A DNA stretch of 64,000 nucleotides from Anaerosalibacter sp. Marseille-P3206 (GCF_900155565.1 NZ_FUHM01000002.1:992001-1056000), one strand, 5' to 3'. Positions 17,228 through 27,079 are shown, counted from the stretch's first letter. The notes: generated by a model from the letters alone, not told the origin. Made by a program: numbers and translations.

Positions 17228-19318
17228 TTAAATTCCTACTTTATCAAGTTCTTGTAAATTATATAGTTTTATTATTTTCATCAATTTCAATGGATATTGT
17301 GAATCTGTTGCATAGCCACATCTCTTTAATGCCCATGCCCCTTGAGTATAATCATACATTACTTCTCTAAAAGGAGCATATCTTTCCTTGTTAAGTAAAA
17401 AATCCTTATGGTCTTTCCAACTTTCTCCAACATTATTGTATGCTCTAAACTTATCATCAACACGATAAAGCTTACCATTATATTCTTCACTTGTATTAGA
17501 TATAACTGAACCTGCTGATCCCTTTCCCTTTATTCCAAAGAGGTTTAAAGAAAGCTGTCCACTATATTTATCTACAGGAACATATTGTCCCCAACCTGTT
17601 TCAAGTATAGCTTGAGCTGTTTGTAGTGCAGCTGACATTCCTGTTTTTTCATAAGAATTCTTAGCTAGTCCCGAAGCCAGTCCCATAAATTTATCTTTCT
17701 CGATAATAGGTTTTGAAGTATATATTTTCCCTAAATATATTCTAATTGGAATCTCTTCACTTTCAATCTTTTTACCATTATATCTTCCTATAGCCTTAAG
17801 ACTCCAACTTCCTTCATCCTTTTTAGTTGGTGTATAATTGCAATCAGCTGAAGAAATCTTATTTGAAGCAATAATCTTTTTCTCTCCTGTTTTTGCTCTT
17901 GTAAGTATATAATCTACACTATCTAATTTTACATTGCTTGCTATCTTTAACTGAACAGCTTTTGTTAACACTTGTTTTGGTCCTACTCCTTCTAATAGAA
18001 GTTTTGGAGTTCCTACTATATTTACATTTATCCCTTCACTTTCATGAATTCTTCCTTTAGTATCCTTGACTCTAACTAAAAGAATTTTTGAACCTGAATA
18101 CTCAGTTCCTGGAAACCAATTATAACTTCCATATGGAAGTTTCTTCAAGCTTTCTTCCCTACCTGTATTTAAATCTTTTAAAACATATTCGGTTTCATTT
18201 ACATGAAAGTTTCTAAAAGTTGATAATGTAATTGGTTTATCTATGGTTTGTCCATTAGACACTCCAGTTAGTGACAATCTACGAGGAATTTCAACCTCAG
18301 TAGTTATTGTTTCACTATTGTAATCCTTACCAAAACTATCATAAGCAGTTACCTTAAAAGAATATCTTCCACTTTCATGAACCATTGGAGACCACTTATA
18401 CACTCCTTGTGGATCTGATTCATTAGTTATTGTTTTCTTCCCTGTATTTAAATTAGTAATTTCATATTTTACATAGGATGCAACAAAATTTGCATCTGCT
18501 CCAAGGGAAACTGTATCATTTACCAATACATCTTGTTGAACTCCAGTTAAGGATACTTTAGGATCAACATGAACATTTACCAAAATAGCATCTCCTGCTA
18601 TGAAACTTCCTTTATTATCATAAATAGCTGCTACGAGAACTCTTTCTCCACTTTCTTCTAAATTCGGTAACCAATTATATTTTCCAGTTAAATTACTTCC
18701 TCTTGCTACAACAAAACCCTTAGCTGTTTTTGGATCCAATAGTAGATATTTTATCTCTTTAGCATTTTTTATATTATTATCTGGTAATGAAATTTGTAAC
18801 TGAGTTTTTCCTTCTATAACTTGTCCTGATTCAATAGATGTAATTTTTACATTATAAAATGGTTCAATATCTACTTTTGCATTAGAATTAATACTAACTA
18901 TTCTACTATTTGCATCCCAATTAACGCCAACTCCTAATACATACTTAAGTAAACTAAGAGACACAAAAGGATGACCGTTTATAATCTTGGGAGGTATATC
19001 TACTAAACCACAGCTTTTTTCTTTCCCTTGATATTGAACCAAATAGCTATCAATTTTTAAGATTATTGTATTATCGGCTTTTTTAATTGTAACAATCTTA
19101 TCTTTGCCATTCCAATCAACTTTTGCTCCCAATTCTTCAGCAATAAATTGAATAGGTACTAGAGTTCTACCATTTTGAATTATAGGTGTTGCCAATGAGG
19201 TAACATCTTTCCCATCTAATACTAATCTGATTTGATTAGTGGCAAAGACCCCTGTACTAAATACTAGCATTACCATTACAATAAGTAGGCTCAAGCTAAT
19301 TATGCTTCTTTTTTTCAT
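17228..19318 (-). CDS. Secreted glucosaminidase (GH73) with copper-amine-oxidase-like and Ig-like repeats
   Basis: 696 residues. Signal peptide at 1-26. A copper-amine-oxidase N-domain-like cell-wall module at about 28-145 (GRTLVPIQFIAEELGAKVDW; GHPFVSLSLLKYVLGVGVNW). Four ~90-residue Ig-like repeats follow, each with a YNW or YKW element near its middle or end (GKYNWLPNLEESGERVLVAA; GVYKWSPMVHESGRYSF; GSYNWFPGTEYSGSKIL). The C-terminal mannosyl-glycoprotein endo-beta-N-acetylglucosaminidase domain has the catalytic Glu in QTAQAILETGWGQ and LNLFGIKGKG. It likely cuts peptidoglycan glycan strands outside the cell. Confidence 0.88.
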   Translation of the reverse strand: MKKRSIISLSLLIVMVMLVFSTGVFATNQIRLVLDGKDVTSLATPIIQNGRTLVPIQFIAEELGAKVDWNGKDKIVTIKKADNTIILKIDSYLVQYQGKEKSCGLVDIPPKIINGHPFVSLSLLKYVLGVGVNWDANSRIVSINSNAKVDIEPFYNVKITSIESGQVIEGKTQLQISLPDNNIKNAKEIKYLLLDPKTAKGFVVARGSNLTGKYNWLPNLEESGERVLVAAIYDNKGSFIAGDAILVNVHVDPKVSLTGVQQDVLVNDTVSLGADANFVASYVKYEITNLNTGKKTITNESDPQGVYKWSPMVHESGRYSFKVTAYDSFGKDYNSETITTEVEIPRRLSLTGVSNGQTIDKPITLSTFRNFHVNETEYVLKDLNTGREESLKKLPYGSYNWFPGTEYSGSKILLVRVKDTKGRIHESEGINVNIVGTPKLLLEGVGPKQVLTKAVQLKIASNVKLDSVDYILTRAKTGEKKIIASNKISSADCNYTPTKKDEGSWSLKAIGRYNGKKIESEEIPIRIYLGKIYTSKPIIEKDKFMGLASGLAKNSYEKTGMSAALQTAQAILETGWGQYVPVDKYSGQLSLNLFGIKGKGSAGSVISNTSEEYNGKLYRVDDKFRAYNNVGESWKDHKDFLLNKERYAPFREVMYDYTQGAWALKRCGYATDSQYPLKLMKIIKLYNLQELDKVGI

Positions 19319-19402
19319 TTTTCTCGCCTCTCTTTAACTAAAATATTGGATTGTTCTTAACTTAATTATACCACAATCAATAATGCAAAAGTAGTTTCCC
19401 TT

Positions 19403-20872
19403 TTATTTGTAAATATTCTGCATAAGGGGTGTTAATATGCCCATTATTCCTCCAAGGAGTGCACCTAGCCAAGTTATCGCCTTCAACTCTTTGTTTGCTA
19501 TTTCAACTATGATCTTTTCTGCAAATGCTACATCAAAACTGTTTATTTGGTTTTCAACAACTTTTGAAATATTTAACAGATCTATAATATATGGCAATTT
19601 ATTTTTTACAAATCCATTAAAAATATTGTTTGCAAAATTTCCAATGCTTGCAATTGTTGTTTCATCAATATCTTTAAGTATATAGGATATAGGTTTGTTT
19701 AAAGATTTTTCAACAATATCTTGTACAATTATAAATACCTTGTCATATAGTAACTGTGAATTTAAAATCGTTTCCATTTTATTTGATATTAATTTTAATA
19801 AATTTTCTTTCACAGATGGTTCTGATTCTTTTAATTTTTCCTCTAATATGGAGGTTAACTCTTTCTGAGTTTCTTTATTTGAAATATAGTTAAATACAAT
19901 TTCTGAAATCTGTGATGCATCTTTGGAACTAATATTTGATGAGATACCAGAAGCAATATCCGATATTTTAGTTTCCAATAATTTATCTATTGAAGTTTTA
20001 ATAATCAATATTACTCCATTTATAGTTTCTGGATTGTCAATATTATTTTCTATTGAACTAAGTACCTTTTCTGAAATTTGTTCAGAACCCATGAACATAG
20101 TTATTAGCTTACTTACATTTTGAGAAATAATCTTAGTAATCAATTCTTTAAGCCTTATCTTAATATCTGGATTTTCAAACATATCATGTAATACATTTTC
20201 AATCTTTTCATCATGCTCATCAATATATATCTTAATAGCCTCTACTACATCCTCTGGAACTATTTCACCCAAAGTTCTTTCATCATGTATCAAGCTATTT
20301 ATTTTATCATCTACAGCATTATTAAATAATGTTTTTATTTCTTCTGAAGTAGATAACTCATATAAATATGATTCTGCTTTTTCCTTTATAATTTCATAAA
20401 AATCATCATTATATTTAAGAAAAACTTTATTTTCAATTAAATCCATTATTCCATCTTTAAATTTCTCGCTCTTTAATTGATAACAAATAAAAACTGTAAC
20501 TCTTTCAACTATTATATTTAATAATTTATCATAGTTTTCATTACCAATACTCATTATCAAAGTTTTTATAGACTTATCACTTTCCTTTAGCCTATCTATA
20601 TTGTGTTCAACCCATGCATTTACCTGATCATTCATTTTATCATTGCATAAAGATTCAGTAACTATTTCAGGCGACAAAAGATGCACAGCTATTGTTTGTC
20701 CTACACTCTTTGCAATTCTACCTTTTTCCTTTGGAATAAGTCCTGGCGTAAACGGTACATGAATACCCCAAATTTTTATCTCTTCGTAAGGTCTAAATAG
20801 CATTTTTATAGCAAACCAGTTAGTAATATATCCTATAATAGCTCCAACTATAATTGGTATTATAAATTTCAT
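19403..20872 (-). CDS. DUF445 family membrane protein
   Basis: 489 residues. N-terminal helix with KFIIPIIVGAIIGYITNWFA, then the family hallmark MLFRPYEEIKIWGIHVPFTPGLIPKEKGR-type segment (seen here as LFRPYEEIKIWG and PFTPGLIPKEKGRIA). A long charged helical body follows, and the C-terminal helix is ITWLGALLGGIMGILTPLMQ. The mirrored membrane ends and helical centre match YheB/YjiN-type DUF445 proteins of unknown function. Probably an integral membrane protein. The ATG follows AGAGGTGG. Confidence 0.88.
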   Translation of the reverse strand: MKFIIPIIVGAIIGYITNWFAIKMLFRPYEEIKIWGIHVPFTPGLIPKEKGRIAKSVGQTIAVHLLSPEIVTESLCNDKMNDQVNAWVEHNIDRLKESDKSIKTLIMSIGNENYDKLLNIIVERVTVFICYQLKSEKFKDGIMDLIENKVFLKYNDDFYEIIKEKAESYLYELSTSEEIKTLFNNAVDDKINSLIHDERTLGEIVPEDVVEAIKIYIDEHDEKIENVLHDMFENPDIKIRLKELITKIISQNVSKLITMFMGSEQISEKVLSSIENNIDNPETINGVILIIKTSIDKLLETKISDIASGISSNISSKDASQISEIVFNYISNKETQKELTSILEEKLKESEPSVKENLLKLISNKMETILNSQLLYDKVFIIVQDIVEKSLNKPISYILKDIDETTIASIGNFANNIFNGFVKNKLPYIIDLLNISKVVENQINSFDVAFAEKIIVEIANKELKAITWLGALLGGIMGILTPLMQNIYK

Positions 20873-21002
20873 TTTTTTCCACCTCTTATACTATAAATCT
20901 TTCCCTAATGTTTAATATATAATTATTTAATCATTATAACATATCTTAACTCATCATTATAAAAAAAGACTTATATCAAAGCATTAAAAGCTATTAAGAA
21001 AT

Positions 21003-21027
21003 AATGGGATGGTTCAACCATCCCATT
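21003..21027 (-). terminator. Terminator of the ArsR-type regulator
   Basis: AATGGGATGGTT pairs with AACCATCCCATT, and on the minus strand TTATTTCTT follows. A nearly identical stem terminates queT at 27.55 kb. Confidence 0.75.
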
Positions 21028-21031
21028 ATGC

Positions 21032-21571
21032 CTATTTCCTCTTATATATCCCATTATTTCTTTCCATAAGATCAAAGCCTATTAAATCTCTTCTTATTGT
21101 ACAAAAATCATCGTGAAAATCTGCAATTATTAGATTAACTTCTTTTTCCGTATACTCCCTATCCTTTTCAAAACTCTCTACTATTTTTTCTAAGATAATT
21201 TGTCTTTTCTTTTTTTGTACTGGTATTTCAATTAACTTATCATATTTGAAAAATGAGTTTAAAACCTTTTCTCTATACTTTTCTTCCCTTTGATTTAATA
21301 TTTCTTCTTCTTTTCTATTATCAGTTATTAAATCTTTAAGATTCATTGAAAGCATTTCTTCATTTAAACTATATACAGTATAATATTGTTCCTTCCTACA
21401 AGATACAATATTAGCATCTAATAGTTTTTTAAGGTGAAAAGATATAGTTGAAGTTGATAATTTTAATCTTTCAGCCAATAATTCTACATACATAGGCTCT
21501 ATCATCAAACTATTTATTATTTTTAGCCTTGAATTATCAGATAGACATTTGAAAATCTCTATTGCACTCAA
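21032..21571 (-). CDS. ArsR-type winged-helix regulator with DUF2087 C-terminus
   Basis: Residues 1-75 are an ArsR-like wHTH (IFKCLSDNSRLKIINSLMIE, LLAERLKLSTSTISFHLKKL). Residues 100-179 carry a DUF2087-like region (KRQIILEKIVESFEKDREYT, VNLIIADFHDDFCTIRRDLI, FDLMERNNGIYKR). No metal-sensing cysteine pair typical of ArsR/SmtB is visible. The start is TTG with AAGGAGTG upstream. It lies 12 bp after the small gene at 21584-21955 and forms a leftward pair with it, divergent from the M29-like peptidase gene that it may control. Confidence 0.8.
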   Translation of the reverse strand: MSAIEIFKCLSDNSRLKIINSLMIEPMYVELLAERLKLSTSTISFHLKKLLDANIVSCRKEQYYTVYSLNEEMLSMNLKDLITDNRKEEEILNQREEKYREKVLNSFFKYDKLIEIPVQKKKRQIILEKIVESFEKDREYTEKEVNLIIADFHDDFCTIRRDLIGFDLMERNNGIYKRK

Positions 21572-21583
21572 TTACATCACTCC

Positions 21584-21955
21584 TTATTTGTCCATTTTAC
21601 TGTAATAATCCTTAAATTTACTTTTCAAACTTTCTGCTTCTTCAATTTTTATTTCTTCAATTATTGCTTCTTTTTGTTTGTCAAATTTTAATGCTTTCTC
21701 TTTATTTATATACCATGGTTTTGTTATTTTATCAAAGAAGCTTAAGTACTTATCTTTTAAAATTTTAGGATCATCACTATTACTAATAGTAAACATCTTA
21801 GAAAATATCTCAATAACATTTAGCCTTATTTTTTCTAAATTTGCTTCATCAAGTCGTTCCTCTTTTTTAAGATTTTCTATTTTTACTTTTGATTCATTAC
21901 TCTTTTCCTTAAGAAAAATCAAATAATTATCCTTTAGCCATTTAATATCTTCCAT
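21584..21955 (-). CDS. Small coiled-coil-like protein of unknown function
   Basis: About 123 residues, rich in Lys and Glu and predicted largely helical (KEKSNESKVKIENLKKEERL, AIIEEIKIEEAESLKSK). No signal peptide, membrane helix or known motif. I set the start at the ATG at 21955, because the longer in-frame GTG lies within the ribosome site GGGAGGGA. It is the first gene of a leftward pair with the ArsR-DUF2087 regulator, and opposite to the M29-like gene. Function unknown. Confidence 0.6.
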   Translation of the reverse strand: MEDIKWLKDNYLIFLKEKSNESKVKIENLKKEERLDEANLEKIRLNVIEIFSKMFTISNSDDPKILKDKYLSFFDKITKPWYINKEKALKFDKQKEAIIEEIKIEEAESLKSKFKDYYSKMDK

Positions 21956-22136
21956 TTTTATCCCTCCCACGATTTATATCCTTATTCTACAACATTTAAT
22001 ATTTTATTTCAATATGTATATAATCATATTTTAATATTTATTTCTATATTTGCAAAAATGGATTGTTTTTTGATAAGGTTTGTGTTAAGGTTTATATTGA
22101 TGTACATCGAATTAAATTTATTTAGGAGGAATGAAA

Positions 22137-23138
22137 ATGGATTTTATAAGTCTTATACCAAATATTTGTGAAGGATTTCCTTTTGAAAAAGGGGATTCTG
22201 TTTTATTAAACTTTTGGGGTGATAATGGAGATTTAGAGATATTAGACTTGATTTCAGAACAATTAAGTAAAAAAGGTGCTATTCCTTTTAAACTTCATTG
22301 TTCAAAATTCTATTATGAAAAAGTAATTCTAAATTTAATTGATAATGATCAGGAAATTCCTCAAGAGTACTTTGAGTATCTATCCTCTTTTAAATCTGTA
22401 ATAGACATTTTTATGTATACACCCAGTTTACCTAATAGTATTTCTGAAGAAAACATTCCTAAGTTTAAAAAACATTTAACTGAGTTATTTAATGCTTTAA
22501 CTGATGATAAAAAATATTATATACAGCTAACCGTCCCTACAGAGATAAATGCTTTAAGGGCTGGCTTAGAATATGATATTTATAATTCTAAAATATGTAA
22601 TGCACTGTCTGTAGACTTTCCTAAATTAAAAGCGGACTGCAAAAAAAAGGTTGAAAGTCTAAAGGATAAGAATAGTGTAGAAATATTTACTGGTAATAAA
22701 TATTCTTTGAAATTAGACATTGGTGGTAGAAAATGGTTTGTAGATGATGGATGTGGTGATTTCCCACCAGGAGAAGTTTCTATTGCACCTATAGAAGAAA
22801 ACAGCAATGGAAATTTATTAGTTTCAATAATCAACTTTAAGGGACAAATATATAAGGATGTACTTATGACTTTTAAAAATGGTAAGCTTGTAAAATGTTC
22901 TATTAAAGAATTAGATGAATTTTTCAATTCACTACCAGAAAACTTCAAGGTTTTATGTGAATTAGGAATTGGTCTTAACCCTAAAGTTAAAGAATTAATT
23001 GGTTTTACACTTATTGATGAAAAAGCTCTAGGAACTTATCATATAGGATTAGGAATGAATCATCTATCTGGTGGAAAAAATAATTGTCCATTCCATATGG
23101 ATTTTGTTTTCTATTGTGATAGTATTATTTTTAAATAA
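22137..23138 (+). CDS. Aminopeptidase M29-like protein
   Basis: 333 residues that follow the M29 (AmpS/PepS) layout loosely. The N-terminal half is Rossmann-like. Then come DIGGRKWFVDDGCGDFPPGE with the family's (P)GE element, ELGIGLNPKVKELIG, DEKALGTYHIGLG and the C-terminal HMDFVF. The usual motifs supply two Glu, two His, one Tyr and one Asp as metal ligands. GE, the late Glu, TYHIGLG and HMD are present, so a metallopeptidase is plausible. I chose the ATG at 22137, because GGAGGA abuts the ATG at 22131. Divergent from the regulator pair. Confidence 0.75.
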   Translation: MDFISLIPNICEGFPFEKGDSVLLNFWGDNGDLEILDLISEQLSKKGAIPFKLHCSKFYYEKVILNLIDNDQEIPQEYFEYLSSFKSVIDIFMYTPSLPNSISEENIPKFKKHLTELFNALTDDKKYYIQLTVPTEINALRAGLEYDIYNSKICNALSVDFPKLKADCKKKVESLKDKNSVEIFTGNKYSLKLDIGGRKWFVDDGCGDFPPGEVSIAPIEENSNGNLLVSIINFKGQIYKDVLMTFKNGKLVKCSIKELDEFFNSLPENFKVLCELGIGLNPKVKELIGFTLIDEKALGTYHIGLGMNHLSGGKNNCPFHMDFVFYCDSIIFK

Positions 23139-23172
23139 GTAATATATAAAAAATGATTAAGACAAGAATATT

Positions 23173-23206
23173 AAACTCCTTCCTAAATCTATAGGAAGGA
23201 GTTTTT
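23173..23206. terminator. Terminator shared by the M29-like gene and csoR
   Basis: AAACTCCTTCC and GGAAGGAGTTTTTT form an 11-bp stem. The flanks carry T-runs in the plus direction and weaker ones in the minus direction. Confidence 0.8.
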
Positions 23207-23215
23207 TACCTGTTA

Positions 23216-23488
23216 CTATCTTGAAAGTTTATCTATTATCTTTATTATCTCATCAACTTTCTGTTTCTTATCTGTACTATCTTCAGAATCAAAAGCTTCT
23301 GTTACACAATGCTTTAGGTGAGCATCCAAAACATCTTTATTGATGTTTTTTAAAATACCAATAGATGCCATTAGCTGATTAGAAATATCGATACAATAAC
23401 GATCATCCTCTACCATTTTGATAAGCCCTTCAATCTGTCCTCTTACTGTCTTTAGTTTTTTTAATGTCAATTCTCTATCTGCTTTCAT
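23216..23488 (-). CDS. csoR: CsoR-family copper-sensing repressor
   Basis: 90 residues, all-helical DUF156/CsoR fold: RELTLKKLKTVRGQIEGLIK, then the Cu(I) ligands C in DDRYCIDIS and HxxxC in LDAHLKHCV. That Cys-His-Cys set is the copper-binding CsoR type. It is the second gene of the copA-csoR operon (8-bp gap), so it likely represses its own operon through the palindromic site at 26101-26125. Confidence 0.92.
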   Translation of the reverse strand: MKADRELTLKKLKTVRGQIEGLIKMVEDDRYCIDISNQLMASIGILKNINKDVLDAHLKHCVTEAFDSEDSTDKKQKVDEIIKIIDKLSR

Positions 23489-23496
23489 ATTTACAC

Positions 23497-26088
23497 CTAC
23501 TCTATAATAGAAGTTACTTCATAACCTGCTTCTTCTACTGCTTTTTTCAATACTTCATTAGACACTTCTTTTACTAAAGATACCTTAGCAGACTTATTCT
23601 CTAAATTTACCTCTACACTAACTCCATCTATACTATTTAAAGCCTTTTCTACATGCATTTTACAATGATTGCACATCATACCTTCGATTTTCAAAGTCTT
23701 TTCCATCTTTTTATCATCACCTTTACTATTATTTTTTTGAACTACTGTTACCTTTGTCACTGATACATTTTGTGTTTCGTTTTTATGAGCATTTTCTATT
23801 TTAGCTATAGTAGGTTTAAATTTACGCAATCTTAGTGCATTTGTTACTACAAAAAAAGAACTCATACTCATAGCTAATGCCCCAATCATAGGTGTCAGTT
23901 TTAACCCAAAATGAGGATATAAAATTCCTGCTGCTAAAGGTATTCCTAAACTATTATAAAAAAATGCCCAAAAAAGATTTTCTTTGATATTTTTAATAGT
24001 TGCCTTAGATAACTCCATAGCTCCTACTGCATCCATCAAATCACTTTTAATTAAAACTATATCTGCTGATTCCATAGCTACATCTGTACCTGCCCCTATA
24101 GCTATTCCCACATCAGCTCTTGCAAGAGCTGGTGCATCATTGATGCCATCTCCAATCATAGCAACTTTTTGACCATTTTGTTGAAGTTCCTGTATTTTTT
24201 GATCCTTTTCCTGTGGTAGTACTTCCGCTATTACTTTATCAATTCCCAATCGTGAACGTATAGCTTCTGCTGTGTTTTTATTGTCTCCTGTAAGCATTAC
24301 TACTTTTACGCCCATTTCTTTAAATCGTTCAACTGCATGACGACTAGTAGACTTTGGAACATCTGCAACTACAATAACCCCTAGTAATGTATTTCCTTTT
24401 GCAAAGTAAAGTGGAGTTTTACCTTCTTTAGAAAAACCATCAGACAATGCTCTTACAACTTCTGTACTAACACCTTTTTCATTCATAAACTTTTCATTTC
24501 CTGCTGAATAAAAAACTCCATCTAAATATGCTTCTACTCCACGTCCTGTTGTAGCTTTAAAGTTATTTGCTTCTTTTATTGAAATATTTTTTCCCTTTGC
24601 ATAATTTAATATTGCATCTGCTAAAGGATGTTCTGAGTTTTTCTCAAGTGCCTGTGCAATTTCTAAAAATTCTTCTTCGGAATTTACAGACCCAAGTACA
24701 ATATCAGTTACACGAGGCTTTCCTTCTGTCAAGGTTCCAGTTTTGTCCATAACGATGGTATTTACATTATGAAGTATCTCTAATGCTTCAGCAGATTTTA
24801 TAAGTATACCATTCTCTGCCCCTCTACCTGTACCAACCATTATTGCAACAGGGGTCGCTAAACCCAAAGCACAAGGGCAAGAAACAACTAAAACTGCTAT
24901 TCCAATGGATAAAGCAAACTCAAAATTATATCCTGCAAGTAGCCATCCTATGGTAGCAATTAATGCAATACTCATTACCATTGGAACAAATATAGCACTA
25001 ATTTTGTCTGCTAACTTTGCAATAGGTGCTTTAGTGGCATTTGCATCTTCAACTAATGCTATTATCTTTGCAAGTGTAGTATCTTCTCCTACCTGTGTTG
25101 CTCTAAATTTGAAAGCTCCTGACTTATTAATCGTTGCTGCACTCACACGGTCTCCTACCTGTTTTTCTACAGGTATACTTTCACCAGTTAATGCAGACTC
25201 ATCTATAGAAGAGCTTCCTTCTATTATCACACCATCTACAGGAAGTGAAACACCCGGCTTTATGATTACAATATCTCCCATCTCAACTAATTCTACAGGA
25301 ATTTCTTCTTCTATACCATTTCTTTCAACTATAGCAGTCTTTGGTGCTAAATCCATTAATCTTCTAATAGCTTCTGAAGTTTTCCCTTTAGAACGTGCCT
25401 CCAAAGATTTTCCTACTGTAATAAGAGTAAGAATCATAGCTGATGATTCAAAATATAAATCATGATAATATTTATGAACTAATTCCAAATCTCCAATACC
25501 CAATCCATAACTCATTCTAAAAATGGCAAATACACCATAAAATAAAGCCGCTCCAGATCCTATTGCTATCAATGAATCCATGTTGGGATGTCCCTTAAAT
25601 AGTGTTTTAAATCCCACTATAAAAAACTTACGATTGACAAAAATAATTGGTAATGCAAATAAAAATTGAATAAAGGCAAAAGAAACTGCATTTTCTATTC
25701 CAGATAAAAAGGATGGTAAAGGCCAATTAAACATATGACCCATTGATACATACATCAAAGGTATCATAAATAAAATAGAAACCTTTAAACGCAGATTCAT
25801 ACCTTCAATTTCTTTAGCCATTGGATTTTCAGACAGCTCTACTTTAAAATTTTGTTTTTTCCCTTCCTCTGTCTTTAAAGATGCTCCATATCCAGCATCT
25901 ATTACTGCATTTATTATATCAACATCTGAAATTTGACTTTCATCGTATTTGACACGCATACTATTAGTCAGCAAATTTACAGTTACAGATTCTACTCCTT
26001 GAACTTTTTTCACACTACGTTCTACTGCTGCTGAACACGCCGCACAAGTCATACCAGTTACATCATATTTCTTATCTTTTTTCATCAT
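23497..26088 (-). CDS. copA: Copper-exporting P1B-type ATPase with N- and C-terminal metal-binding domains
   Basis: About 863 residues: HMA domain 1 (GMTCAACSAAVE), membrane part with the Cu-transport motif SCPCALGLATP, phosphorylation loop MDKTGTLTEGKP, the HP motif in EKNSEHPLADA, and GDGINDAPALARADVG. After the last helices a ~65-residue linker leads to a second, CopZ-like HMA domain at the extreme C-terminus (IEGMMCNHCKMHVEKAL). A C-terminal fused HMA is unusual for CopA and may replace a separate copper chaperone, none being adjacent. I set the start at the ATG at 26088, with AAGGAGG upstream. Exports Cu(I). Confidence 0.93.
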   Translation of the reverse strand: MMKKDKKYDVTGMTCAACSAAVERSVKKVQGVESVTVNLLTNSMRVKYDESQISDVDIINAVIDAGYGASLKTEEGKKQNFKVELSENPMAKEIEGMNLRLKVSILFMIPLMYVSMGHMFNWPLPSFLSGIENAVSFAFIQFLFALPIIFVNRKFFIVGFKTLFKGHPNMDSLIAIGSGAALFYGVFAIFRMSYGLGIGDLELVHKYYHDLYFESSAMILTLITVGKSLEARSKGKTSEAIRRLMDLAPKTAIVERNGIEEEIPVELVEMGDIVIIKPGVSLPVDGVIIEGSSSIDESALTGESIPVEKQVGDRVSAATINKSGAFKFRATQVGEDTTLAKIIALVEDANATKAPIAKLADKISAIFVPMVMSIALIATIGWLLAGYNFEFALSIGIAVLVVSCPCALGLATPVAIMVGTGRGAENGILIKSAEALEILHNVNTIVMDKTGTLTEGKPRVTDIVLGSVNSEEEFLEIAQALEKNSEHPLADAILNYAKGKNISIKEANNFKATTGRGVEAYLDGVFYSAGNEKFMNEKGVSTEVVRALSDGFSKEGKTPLYFAKGNTLLGVIVVADVPKSTSRHAVERFKEMGVKVVMLTGDNKNTAEAIRSRLGIDKVIAEVLPQEKDQKIQELQQNGQKVAMIGDGINDAPALARADVGIAIGAGTDVAMESADIVLIKSDLMDAVGAMELSKATIKNIKENLFWAFFYNSLGIPLAAGILYPHFGLKLTPMIGALAMSMSSFFVVTNALRLRKFKPTIAKIENAHKNETQNVSVTKVTVVQKNNSKGDDKKMEKTLKIEGMMCNHCKMHVEKALNSIDGVSVEVNLENKSAKVSLVKEVSNEVLKKAVEEAGYEVTSIIE

Positions 26089-26100
26089 TGACACCTCCTT

Positions 26101-26125
26101 CACCACCCCCACCGGGGTGTATGTG
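26101..26125. promoter_or_regulatory. Putative CsoR operator
   Basis: ACCCCCACCGGGGTGTA is a GC-rich imperfect palindrome in otherwise AT-rich DNA. It lies between the copA promoter -10 and the ribosome site, at the expected place and with the C-run/G-run shape of CsoR boxes. Confidence 0.7.
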
Positions 26126-26130
26126 ATTAA

Positions 26131-26159
26131 ATTATATAACTTTTTATTCTTTATGTCAA
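26131..26159 (-). promoter_or_regulatory. copA-csoR promoter
   Basis: On the minus strand TTGACA (26159-26154) and TATAAT (26136-26131) are spaced 17 bp apart, both perfect sigma-A hexamers. They sit immediately upstream of the presumed CsoR operator. Confidence 0.85.
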
Positions 26160-26324
26160 TAATCTAAATCAGAGCAATTATTCCTAACATTTAAAATAAA
26201 AAGGATTACTACTGTTCGTAAGACTTGCTCCACTAATTTCATTAGAATAATTAGCCATACTTTTCAATTTATACTTGTATTTCTACTTAACATATGTTAA
26301 ATTATAATGGTCTTTTAATATATT

Positions 26325-26361
26325 TAGTGTTTCCTTGGCACCCACTACAAAAACAAGGGAG
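26325..26361 (+). promoter_or_regulatory. preQ1-I riboswitch
   Basis: P1 is TAGTG (26325-26329) with CACTA (26343-26347). The pseudoknot P2 is CCTTG (26333-26337) in the loop with CAAGG (26354-26358). The A-rich strand ACAAAAACAAGGGAG closely resembles the class-I preQ1 aptamer of Thermoanaerobacter. The 3' P2 strand overlaps the ribosome site GGGAG of the next gene (ATG at 26369), so it should block translation when ligand binds. Confidence 0.85.
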
Positions 26362-26368
26362 TGATAAA

Positions 26369-27079
26369 ATGATAAGATACAATAAGATTTTAGATAAAAA
26401 TCCAAGAGAAATTGTACTTTTAAAATCACGTCCCTGCAAATGGGGACGTTGTTTTTTTTGTGATTATATTCAAGATAATTTGGAGGATGATAGTAGCATA
26501 AATGAATTTAATAAAAACATCCTAAATAATGTTACTGGAGAGTTTAAAAAACTTGAGGTAATAAATTCAGCATCTGTATTTGAATTGCCAAAAGAAACCC
26601 TCAAATATATAAAAGATATTGTGTCTTTAAAAGGAATAGAAAAACTATATTTTGAAAGTCACTATATTTATAGGCATAGGCTTGATGAAATAAGAGATTA
26701 TTTTAAAGGCATAGACATAGTCTTTAAGTGCGGCATTGAAACCTTTGATGATAATTTTAGAAATAATTATCTCAATAAAAATGTACACTTCAAAGACTAT
26801 GAGGAAGTAGCTAAATACTTTAAATCAATTTGTTTATTGGTAGGGATTAAAGGGCAAACTAAAGAAATGATTGCAAAAGATATGGAAATTCTACAGGAGT
26901 ATTTTGAACATGGTTGCATCAATATATATGTAGAAAACTCTACTCCTGTTAAACAAGATAAAGAATTGATTTCTTGGTTTAAAGAAAATTATTCATATCT
27001 ACAGGAAAGTGATAATATTGAAATTTTATGGAATAATACTGATTTTGGAGTAGGAGGAGATGCTGATGAAAACAAATAA
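26369..27079 (+). CDS. Radical SAM protein, probable queuosine lyase QueL
   Basis: 236 residues. PCKWGRCFFCDY gives three cysteines spaced Cx4Cx2C rather than the usual Cx3Cx2C, followed by a TIM-barrel-like radical SAM body. QueL releases queuine from queuosine in a salvage route described in clostridia, and there it is linked to QueT transporters. Here the same pairing occurs: the gene overlaps queT and sits behind a preQ1-I riboswitch. I set the start at the ATG at 26369, with GGGAG upstream; a longer frame would enclose the riboswitch. The QueL assignment rests on context and general similarity. Confidence 0.75.
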   Translation: MIRYNKILDKNPREIVLLKSRPCKWGRCFFCDYIQDNLEDDSSINEFNKNILNNVTGEFKKLEVINSASVFELPKETLKYIKDIVSLKGIEKLYFESHYIYRHRLDEIRDYFKGIDIVFKCGIETFDDNFRNNYLNKNVHFKDYEEVAKYFKSICLLVGIKGQTKEMIAKDMEILQEYFEHGCINIYVENSTPVKQDKELISWFKENYSYLQESDNIEILWNNTDFGVGGDADENK

